Shown here: piece after piece, positions 1 through 4,794 of the stretch
Layout: the number at the start of each line of letters is the position of its first letter
How positions within the stretch are numbered: position 1 is the first letter of the stretch
Origin: Deltaproteobacteria bacterium
GTDB lineage: Bacteria; Desulfobacterota; Syntrophia; Syntrophales; UBA2210
Reading direction: 5' to 3'
Assembly (NCBI GenBank): GCA_019314085.1
Contig: JAFCZZ010000144.1
Span: 1-5,123 of the forward strand
DNA length: 5,123 nt
Made by a program: the position numbers and the translations under genes
The notes under the pieces: generated by a model
What the model was told of the DNA's origin: nothing
The model's input: only the letters and a program-made list of their open reading frames with translations
Databases searched by the model: none

Positions 1-131
1 ACCTCCTGTTTGATCTGCATGGTCCAAATGAGGCCGCCTACGAGCAAGACGACCATCAGCAGGTTGGCGGCAACGGTATTGCCCGCCATCCAGGCGAGGG
101 GACCTCTCTTTTCGTTTCTCTTCTCCGTCAT
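1..131 (-). CDS. RND efflux permease (AcrB-type), N-terminal fragment
   Basis: Inner-membrane proton-driven permease of a tripartite efflux pump; only the first 43 codons are in the window and the rest lies beyond base 1. The translation from the ATG at 131-129 starts [20 protein letters not shown] and continues through a hydrophobic segment (about residues 19-36, the first transmembrane helix) to IKQEV. The pattern of a short basic N-terminus, an AWMAxNxVAANLLM-like stretch and a first helix ending near a (I/P)xxEV motif is familiar from AcrB/HAE-type RND permeases. It does not resemble the N-termini of CzcA/CnrA metal pumps as I know them. A GAAGGAAA ribosome binding site (143-150) lies 11 bases upstream. 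The gene follows the adaptor gene by 24 bases on the same strand, the usual order for an RND operon. Substrate class cannot be settled from 43 residues. Confidence 0.85.
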   Translation of the reverse strand, partial: MTEKRNEKRGPLAWMAGNTVAANLLMVVLLVGGLIWTMQIKQE

Positions 132-155
132 CGTCTGTATCGTTTCCTTCTGTAA

Positions 156-1424
156 TTACTTCTGTTTCTTAGGGTCTTGCGTTGTGAGCGCGTTTGTGTC
201 CACCGGTTCGCTCACCATGACCTTCATTCCCTGTATCGGGGTTGAAAGGTTAGTCACAATGATTCGTTCGCCGTCGGCCAGGCTGTTTTTGATCAACACG
301 GTTTCTTCTCCCCGCCAGACGATATCCATGGGACGAATGTCGAGGGTATCGTCATCACCTGCGATCCAAATGTTTCGCCCATCGCGCAGGGCCGAGCGGG
401 GGAGGACGACGACACCCTCCAGTTCGGGACCCTCGATCTCAACGCGGACGTATTCGCCGATCAGAAGGGGTGGCCTGGCGCTCTCCGGGGATGTTAGATT
501 GAGCGGATCGCCTACCACAATCATGATGCGGGCCATCCGGCCCTCATCCTCAAGGTCTCCCAGCAGCTTGACCACGGTGCCCCTCCGCTCATACCCGGTT
601 CCATTCCCGTAGAGGATACGCACCTTCGATCCTTGATCATCCCCGCCACGGGGGATTGAGATCCATTTGAGGCGGTCGACCGGCACGGATGCCCGCACCC
701 GGTACTCGTCCGTTCCCACCAGTTCCGCGAGCTCGTCCTGGGAAGAAACATGGGATCCCAGATCCACCTTTTTTGTGCGCACAATACAGTTAAAGGGGGC
801 TCGAACGGTCGTGCGGGCGAGGTCCAGCTCGGCCCGCTTCATCGCCGCCCGGGCCGCCACGAGATCCGCCTGCGCCTTTTCGAGGTGGGGTTTACGCAGG
901 GCCAGGTCGGAATCCGGCACCTTTTGAGACGCGTTGCCGCCCAGCAGCTCCCATTCCCGTTTGGCGACATCCTGACGTCCCAGCTCCAGTTTCAGGGCGT
1001 ACTCGGCACTGACAACGGCACTGTGCAACTCGACCACGGCCAGGCGGTAGTCCTGGTCATCTATCTTCAGGAGCGCCTCGCCCGCCTTGAGATGTCCCCC
1101 TTCCGTGAATCGGGGATTGATCTTCACGATGTCTCCGGTCACCTGAGATTTGAGCGTGATTTCCCGGGCCGGAATGACACTTCCCATAGCCGGGACTACT
1201 ACCCGCTGTGATGTGTGCCGGGCCAGCAGGGTCTCCACCATCGGTGCCTCCCGTACGGGAGGGGTCCTGCGCGCCTTGGGAGCGGTGCTGCCGATATAGA
1301 GTGCGGCAACGACAGCGATCACAAGAACCAAGAGTGGCAGCACGATCTTTTTGCCCATTTGCCCTCCGCCGGATGAGACGGTCTGATCTGTCGGTGGTGT
1401 GTTCGTCGGTTTCTGTTTCTCCAT
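156..1424 (-). CDS. RND efflux periplasmic adaptor (membrane fusion protein)
   Basis: Periplasmic adaptor linking the RND permease to the outer-membrane channel; 422 residues from the chosen start. A hydrophilic N-terminal tail (1-24) precedes one membrane anchor (about 27-44) with no lipobox. Then come the first lipoyl half-motif (about 93-123, SQVTGDIVKINPRFTEGG followed by LLKIDDQDY), an alpha-helical hairpin rich in Ala, Glu and Arg (about 124-203), the second lipoyl half (about 204-227, ARTTVRAPFNCIV), a beta-barrel domain (about 241-332) and a membrane-proximal domain to about 405. This order is that of the HlyD/AcrA family. The APFNC segment carries an unusual Cys where APFDG is common. 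Start choice: the ATG at 1424 has AAAAGG about 10 bases upstream, inside the end of the channel gene, suggesting coupled translation. An ATG at 1445 lacks a good site. An ATG at 1358 has a strong GGAGG only 4 bases away and would give a 400-residue protein that still includes the anchor. Confidence 0.92.
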   Translation of the reverse strand: MEKQKPTNTPPTDQTVSSGGGQMGKKIVLPLLVLVIAVVAALYIGSTAPKARRTPPVREAPMVETLLARHTSQRVVVPAMGSVIPAREITLKSQVTGDIVKINPRFTEGGHLKAGEALLKIDDQDYRLAVVELHSAVVSAEYALKLELGRQDVAKREWELLGGNASQKVPDSDLALRKPHLEKAQADLVAARAAMKRAELDLARTTVRAPFNCIVRTKKVDLGSHVSSQDELAELVGTDEYRVRASVPVDRLKWISIPRGGDDQGSKVRILYGNGTGYERRGTVVKLLGDLEDEGRMARIMIVVGDPLNLTSPESARPPLLIGEYVRVEIEGPELEGVVVLPRSALRDGRNIWIAGDDDTLDIRPMDIVWRGEETVLIKNSLADGERIIVTNLSTPIQGMKVMVSEPVDTNALTTQDPKKQK

Positions 1425-1431
1425 GGAGGTT

Positions 1432-2892
1432 TTACCTTTTATCATTACTGAAAGTTTTCGTTGGTTTTCCCGCCTTCATGCCGCCGCCGGGAGTCAGCTT
1501 ATCCGTCCATGTCCCGCCCAAGGAGCGGTACAGTGCCACACGGGCGGTCAGCAGTTCGGCCTGTCGTTTGATCAGATCCACGTCAAGAGCCTGGACCTTG
1601 AGGAGCTGTGTCAGGACGGGGAGGTAATCGTCGATCCCCTTGAGGTACCGCTGACGGGCCTCATCGAGGGCCCGGCCGGCCGCTTCAATCTCCACCTTAA
1701 GGGCCTCGATATGCCGGAGCTTCTTCTCCTCGCTGACCAGCGCGTCTTCGACCTCCTTGATTGCCGTATAGACCGTCCGCTGGTAGGCGGAGAGATTCTC
1801 ATCGGCAACCGCCCGCAGACGGTCCACCTCCGCCGCGCGTCGTCCCCCGTCAAAGAGCGGGGCGGTGAGGTTTGCGGCGAGATTGGTCAACCAGTTGTGG
1901 AAAAGCAGATCGATATTGGGTGCCTGGTAGGCCGCCGAGGCGGTCAGACTGATAGTGGGAAGACGATTTGCCCGCGCCGCCGCGACCTGCCAGTCCGCCG
2001 AACGCAGCTTCAGCCCCGCCGCGCGCACATCCGGTCGGGAGGCAAGGAGGTCCGCGGGCAGGCCTGTCTTCGGAATCTCGGATGGTTCCGGCAGCGTGTC
2101 TCTGCTGATCGCGAGCGCCGTCCGGGGCGGCTTCCCGAGGAGCAGGGCCAGCGTGTGCATCAGGAGCTGTTCCTGTTCCTCGACGAGGGGCACCTGCGCC
2201 TTCACCTGTTCGACCACCTGCCGCTGCTGGTAGACATCCAGCGCGGATACCATTCCTTTGCGGAATCGAAGTTCGATCAGTTCCAGGTAGGTTGTATTGA
2301 TATCGAGCTGCTCATTCAGGATTTGCCTCTGTCTTTTCTGAGAGATAATATTGATCCATTTTTCCGCTACCTCGGCGGCGAGGGTTATGGCGGCGGTATT
2401 GAGATCTTCTCGGGTCGCGGTCGCGTCGAGGATCTTCGCCTCCTGTTCGGAGCGAATCTGCCCCCACAGGTCCAGTTCGTAGCTGGTGGTCAGGCCCAGG
2501 GAGTAGGTTTCGGTTGATGTGGTGCTTTGCCCGCCGGAGCTCCTCTCCGCCCGCTGGCGCTTGTAGGAGGAGCCGGCGGTTGCCGACAGGTCGGGGTAGA
2601 GATTCGCTCCCGACTGAACCGCCAGGGCCTTTGCCTGATTGAGGCGGGCCCATGCCTCTCTGAGCGTAAAACTGTCCGACAGGGCCTCTTCGATCAGGGT
2701 ATTCAGATCCCTGTCGTTGAACTCCTGCCACCAGCGTTCCTGTCGTTCGGGTCCGGACGGGTAGAGGGAAAAGGTCCGGGGCACTTCGCCCGCCGGTGAT
2801 GTTCTGACGGGTGGCCTGAACGGATTGCATGACGATAGAAGAGAGATTGCGACGACGATCAACAGAACTGTTTTCAGACCCTGATGTTTCAT
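1432..2892 (-). CDS. TolC/NodT-family outer-membrane efflux lipoprotein
   Basis: Outer-membrane channel of the tripartite pump; 486 residues. The N-terminus (MKHQGLKTVLLIVVAISLLSSC) is a lipoprotein signal peptide with lipobox Leu-Ser-Ser-Cys and the lipidated Cys at position 22. The next residue is Asn, not the Asp associated with inner-membrane retention. Two outer-membrane efflux repeats follow, about 60-250 and 275-460. NodT-type landmarks are visible: SYELDLWGQIRSE (about 137-149), LLASRPDVRAAG (282-293), APLFDGGRR (344-352) and the terminal ALYRSLGGTW (453-462). The length is normal for the family. The ATG at 2892 was chosen because AAGGA sits 7 bases upstream; the longer ATG at 2910 has no ribosome binding site and would add six residues before the signal peptide. 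It is the first gene of the pump operon, with the adaptor starting 7 bases after its stop. An ECF-type promoter lies at 2932-2961. Confidence 0.94.
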   Translation of the reverse strand: MKHQGLKTVLLIVVAISLLSSCNPFRPPVRTSPAGEVPRTFSLYPSGPERQERWWQEFNDRDLNTLIEEALSDSFTLREAWARLNQAKALAVQSGANLYPDLSATAGSSYKRQRAERSSGGQSTTSTETYSLGLTTSYELDLWGQIRSEQEAKILDATATREDLNTAAITLAAEVAEKWINIISQKRQRQILNEQLDINTTYLELIELRFRKGMVSALDVYQQRQVVEQVKAQVPLVEEQEQLLMHTLALLLGKPPRTALAISRDTLPEPSEIPKTGLPADLLASRPDVRAAGLKLRSADWQVAAARANRLPTISLTASAAYQAPNIDLLFHNWLTNLAANLTAPLFDGGRRAAEVDRLRAVADENLSAYQRTVYTAIKEVEDALVSEEKKLRHIEALKVEIEAAGRALDEARQRYLKGIDDYLPVLTQLLKVQALDVDLIKRQAELLTARVALYRSLGGTWTDKLTPGGGMKAGKPTKTFSNDKR

Positions 2893-2899
2893 TCCCACG

Positions 2900-2904
2900 T
2901 CCTT
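2900..2904 (-). promoter_or_regulatory. Ribosome binding site of the efflux channel gene
   Basis: AAGGA on the minus strand, 7 bases before the ATG at 2892. It lies inside the alternative longer reading that starts at 2910, and so decides in favour of the shorter start. Confidence 0.8.
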
Positions 2905-2931
2905 ATGCATTTTTCAAGTCGTGTCTTAGTA

Positions 2932-2961
2932 TAGTCGTCTCAATTCCACAAGTGGTTACAA
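2932..2961 (-). promoter_or_regulatory. ECF-sigma-type promoter of the efflux operon
   Basis: Read on the minus strand: TTGTAACC (2961-2954), 16-base spacer, CGACTA (2937-2932). A T-rich tract (CTTTTTT) directly precedes the -35 element. Transcription would start near 2925, giving a leader of about 33 bases to the ATG at 2892. The -35 with a central AAC and the -10 with CGAC are characteristic of promoters used by ECF sigma factors. The same two elements with the same spacer occur on the opposite strand at 3037-3066, and an ECF sigma gene lies nearby at 3845. That this sigma reads it is inference; the sequence identity of the two elements is directly visible. Confidence 0.8.
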
Positions 2962-2993
2962 AAAAGTTTTCCGACCGGGAAATGCGGGAGAGA

Positions 2994-3021
2994 GCAATAT
3001 ATAATCTCTGGAAATTATTGC
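2994..3021. repeat. Small inverted repeat between the divergent promoters
   Basis: GCAATA (2994-2999) and TATTGC (3016-3021) form a 6-base inverted repeat separated by 16 bases. It lies in the AT-rich middle of the control region, about halfway between the two -35 elements. The stretch contains TATAAT (3000-3005) on the plus strand without a convincing -35. On the minus strand TTGCAA (3023-3018), 16 bases and TATATT (3001-2996) could be a weak housekeeping promoter for the pump genes. It could be an operator for another regulator, a basal promoter, or chance in AT-rich DNA. Confidence 0.25.
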
Positions 3022-3036
3022 AAGACATCTTTTTTC

Positions 3037-3066
3037 TTGTAACCTTTTTGAGACGGCATGCGACTA
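3037..3066 (+). promoter_or_regulatory. ECF-sigma-type promoter of the Spy/CpxP-like gene
   Basis: TTGTAACC (3037-3044), 16-base spacer, CGACTA (3061-3066), identical in both elements and in spacing to the minus-strand copy at 2961-2932. It is also preceded by a T-rich tract (CTTTTTTC). The expected start near 3073 gives a leader of about 49 bases before the ATG at 3122. Read-through past 3655 could also feed the sigma-factor cassette, which would make the sigma factor autoregulated; that part is inference. Confidence 0.82.
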
Positions 3067-3110
3067 ACACAGCAAGGGAAGATTTTTCACAGAAACACCA
3101 AAAACCAAAT

Positions 3111-3115
3111 GGAGG
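3111..3115 (+). promoter_or_regulatory. Ribosome binding site of the Spy/CpxP-like gene
   Basis: A perfect GGAGG 6 bases before the ATG at 3122. It is the strongest such site in the window and suggests high expression when the gene is transcribed. Confidence 0.85.
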
Positions 3116-3121
3116 AAATCA

Positions 3122-3655
3122 ATGAAGTCAACAAGAAAAAGCATAGTGATAATGACAGTTGTTCTGGCAGTCGTCTTTGCCGTTTCATCGCTGGTACTGG
3201 CCAGAGGGTACGGGAGAAGTAACGGCGGATACTGCGCCGGGCAGGGATTTGCAGGCCCGGGGTTAGGCGGTGGACCGGGCCTGGGGGCGATCATGGGCCT
3301 TGATCTTTCAGATTCTCAAAGGGATCAAGCCCTCAAGATAATGGAATCCCATCAGATCGGGATGATAAAGGCCAGGGGAGAGCGCATAAAGGAGCGTGAG
3401 AACCTCAGGGAGGCCCTCCAGAGCGATACATTTAACGAGGAGAAGGTTCGCCATGCCCATAAGAAGTTGTCTTCGCTACGGGAGGATAGGCTGGTCGCGA
3501 AGGTAAAAGCGATGACGGAGATGAAGGCGATCCTGACCCCTGAGCAGGCAAAACTGCTGGATGAGCGTACGGCTGGATTCGACGGGAAGGCCCCGCAGCG
3601 GGGTTACGGCAGGCCATTTGCCGGCGGAGGGTCCGGCGACTGCCCCCGGAGGTAA
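3122..3655 (+). CDS. Spy/CpxP-family periplasmic protein (putative chaperone or metal-responsive protein)
   Basis: Predicted secreted periplasmic protein of 177 residues. A basic N-terminus and hydrophobic core (about 8-23) lead to a likely signal peptidase site after Ala27 (VLA then RG). A Gly-rich linker (about 29-58) precedes a helical, highly charged region. That region carries both copies of the family's LTxxQ-type motif: LSDSQ at 62-66 and LTPEQ at 138-142. Spy and CpxP bind unfolded or stress-damaged proteins, and relatives such as ZraP and CnrX bind metals; which applies here is not shown by sequence. The mature protein has only two cysteines, Cys38 and Cys174, one in each flexible end, plus His77, His111 and His113. 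The C-terminal tail is again Gly-rich. It is divergent from the efflux operon and has the same type of ECF promoter, so the two are probably co-induced. The start is fixed by the GGAGG at 3111. Confidence 0.88.
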   Translation: MKSTRKSIVIMTVVLAVVFAVSSLVLARGYGRSNGGYCAGQGFAGPGLGGGPGLGAIMGLDLSDSQRDQALKIMESHQIGMIKARGERIKERENLREALQSDTFNEEKVRHAHKKLSSLREDRLVAKVKAMTEMKAILTPEQAKLLDERTAGFDGKAPQRGYGRPFAGGGSGDCPRR

Positions 3656-3660
3656 GATTG

Positions 3661-3714
3661 TCCCGATGAAAGCGGGAACGGATGGGGAGTGTTTTCTCTT
3701 CTCAACCCCCTCCG
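3661..3714 (+). terminator. Possible terminator hairpins after the Spy/CpxP-like gene
   Basis: Two inverted repeats follow the stop codon. TCCCG (3661-3665) pairs with CGGGA (3673-3677) across a 7-base loop. CGGATGGGG (3679-3687) pairs with CCCCCTCCG (3706-3714) with one mismatch and an 18-base loop that holds TTTTCTCTTCTC. No clean T-run follows either stem, so intrinsic termination would be weak and read-through into the sigma gene is plausible. Confidence 0.3.
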
Positions 3715-3726
3715 CTTCCCGCTTCC

Positions 3727-3738
3727 CGGGTATACCCG
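3727..3738. repeat. 12-base perfect palindrome
   Basis: CGGGTATACCCG is a perfect palindrome in the 189-base gap between the Spy/CpxP-like gene and the sigma gene. A second GC-rich palindrome, CCCCGGGG, follows at 3752-3759. Either could be an operator half of a local regulator or part of a folded leader; no function can be assigned. It sits about 40 bases upstream of the candidate sigma-gene promoter. Confidence 0.4.
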
Positions 3739-3779
3739 AATACACAGAGGGCCCCGGGGTTTGTGCCGGTGATTATGCA

Positions 3780-3809
3780 TTGCAACTTGAACCTCTTTTT
3801 GTTTACTAT
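3780..3809 (+). promoter_or_regulatory. Weak promoter candidate for the sigma-factor cassette
   Basis: TTGCAA (3780-3785), 18-base spacer, TACTAT (3804-3809): four of six matches to each housekeeping element, with a slightly long spacer. The same stretch can also be read as a degraded version of the ECF element: TTGCAACT at 3780-3787, a 15-base spacer, then TTACTA. Basal housekeeping transcription of the cassette is the simpler reading. Transcription would start roughly 30 bases before the ATG at 3845. Confidence 0.35.
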
Positions 3810-3844
3810 GACAGCAGACCGAACAAACCAGATCGTGTGAGTCG

Positions 3845-4447
3845 ATGCATAATACATCCAGCAAGCCCAGTGATCGTGAGATCATCCAACGGATTATTGA
3901 TGGAGACGCAGACGCGTTCGCACAGATACTGACACGATACAAGGATCATGTGATGGGAATTGTAAGCAGACACGTACCCTACGACCAGGCGGATGAGGTC
4001 GCGCACGACGCCTTTATACGGGCGTATCAGTCGCTGGCAACCTTCAGGGGGGAAGACAATTTTAGGCATTGGCTTGCTTCCATCGCGGTACGAACCTGTT
4101 ATGACTTCTGGAGAGAGCGCTACCGATCGAAAGAGGTTCCCATGAGCTCTCTGACACAGCAACACCAGGAGTGGCTGGAAAACGTCATGTCGGACACGTC
4201 GGATCAAGCATTCGGTGACCACGGATCACGCAAGGAGGCACGGGAGGTGCTCGACTGGGCGCTGGCAAAACTGTCCGCCGAGGACCGGATGGTACTGGAG
4301 CTGGTATATCTTGAGGGCATGACGGGACGGGAAGCCGCCGAACTGCTCGGCTGGACCACGGCCAACGTCAAGGTCCGGTCGCTGCGGTCCCGGAGAAAAC
4401 TTCAGAAGCTCCTTTCAGGACCGAGAGGAGAGGGGATGATACAATGA
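3845..4447 (+). CDS. ECF-family RNA polymerase sigma factor
   Basis: Alternative sigma factor of 200 residues with the two-domain ECF layout. Region 2 spans about 11-94, including the AF-x-LYKD-like stretch (here DAFAQILTRYKDHV), the core-binding and -10-recognition part DQADEVAHDAFIRAYQSL (47-64), and FRHWLASIAVRTCYDFWR. A linker (about 95-130) follows. Region 4 covers about 133-190, with LSAEDRMVLELVYLEGMT and the helix-turn-helix REAAELLGWTTANVKVRSLRS that contacts the -35. No extra C-terminal domain is present. The only in-frame start is the ATG at 3845 (stop codon at 3809-3811 upstream). Its ribosome binding site is poor (GTGAG 3 bases away), so basal translation is probably low. It overlaps the next gene by 4 bases (ATGA). 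The nearby paired TTGTAACC-N16-CGACTA elements are its most likely targets. Family membership is firm; the stimulus is inferred only from the neighbours. Confidence 0.95.
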   Translation: MHNTSSKPSDREIIQRIIDGDADAFAQILTRYKDHVMGIVSRHVPYDQADEVAHDAFIRAYQSLATFRGEDNFRHWLASIAVRTCYDFWRERYRSKEVPMSSLTQQHQEWLENVMSDTSDQAFGDHGSRKEAREVLDWALAKLSAEDRMVLELVYLEGMTGREAAELLGWTTANVKVRSLRSRRKLQKLLSGPRGEGMIQ

Positions 4448-4758
4448 AAGACAACACGACAAAGGTCAGAGAAGCGCTCAGCGCGGCATACCGGGAAAAA
4501 GAGACGGTTCATACCGGCGAGCTGTGGGAGACGCGTGTAATGGGCCATGTTCGGAGCCTCAGCGCCCCCGCATCCCCGGCAGACTTTTCCACGCTCTTTG
4601 GCCGGTTTGTATGGCGGTTCGCCCCGGTCGCCTGTCTCCTGATCGTCGCGCTGACGGTGGGACTGGTAACCCTCGACTACGCGCCGGAATACGACATAAC
4701 CGCGACATTCATGACCGATCCGATTGAGAGCACGGTGGAACAGCTCTGGGAAGGATAA
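4444..4758 (+). CDS. Small single-pass membrane protein, putative anti-sigma factor (CnrY-like)
   Basis: Probable inner-membrane anti-sigma factor of 104 residues. About 57 N-terminal residues are hydrophilic and would lie in the cytoplasm (two predicted helices, roughly 3-20 and 24-38). One transmembrane helix follows (about 58-78, FAPVACLLIVALTVGLVTLDY), then a short acidic periplasmic tail of about 26 residues. It has no HxxxCxxC zinc anti-sigma motif; the only Cys (64) is inside the membrane segment. The function is inferred from position: the start overlaps the sigma stop as ATGA, which implies coupled, near-equal synthesis, and a periplasmic sensor-like gene follows. In the known CnrYXH system the anti-sigma CnrY is a similarly small single-pass protein that binds the sigma factor through a short N-terminal segment. 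No homology to CnrY could be tested here. Its start is fixed by the overlap. Confidence 0.72.
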   Translation: MKDNTTKVREALSAAYREKETVHTGELWETRVMGHVRSLSAPASPADFSTLFGRFVWRFAPVACLLIVALTVGLVTLDYAPEYDITATFMTDPIESTVEQLWEG

Positions 4759-4792
4759 GGGAAAGGGAAAGGGAAAGGGAAAGGGAAAGGGG
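4759..4792 (+). repeat. GGGAAA hexanucleotide repeat spanning a ribosome binding site
   Basis: Five tandem GGGAAA units followed by GGGG, giving six G-tracts spaced by exactly three A's. The array begins directly after the TAA of the small membrane protein and ends two bases before the ATG at 4795, so it makes up nearly the whole intergenic gap. The GGG/AAA units supply purine-rich Shine-Dalgarno-like sequence for the sensor gene at several distances. The G3-A3 pattern meets the standard G-quadruplex motif on the coding strand, hence in the mRNA. Change in copy number would alter spacing but not reading frame. Confidence 0.93.
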
Positions 4793-4794
4793 AT

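Noticed and set aside
1399..2517. Long open reading frame (372 codons) on the plus strand.
   Set aside because: It lies entirely opposite the channel and adaptor genes, whose proteins are clearly recognisable. Its own translation resembles no family I know and lacks a good ribosome site, so it is an antisense shadow in GC-rich coding DNA.
2954..3044. GGTTACAA/TTGTAACC treated as an operator inverted repeat.
   Set aside because: The arms are 75 bases apart and each is placed with the same 16-base spacing to a CGACTA, so they are better explained as the -35 elements of two divergent promoters than as halves of one operator.
3604..3942. Minus-strand frame across the gap before the sigma gene.
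   Set aside because: It overlaps both flanking genes, has no recognisable protein features and no convincing ribosome binding site, so the 189-base gap is left without a gene.
4444..4758. Zinc-binding anti-sigma (ZAS) assignment.
   Set aside because: There is no HxxxCxxC motif, and the only cysteine is inside the membrane helix.
4759..4792. Tandem repeat considered as a CRISPR array or telomere-like element.
   Set aside because: The units are 6 bases with no spacers, so it is a simple-sequence repeat and not CRISPR. A single internal array between two genes gives no reason to call it telomeric.
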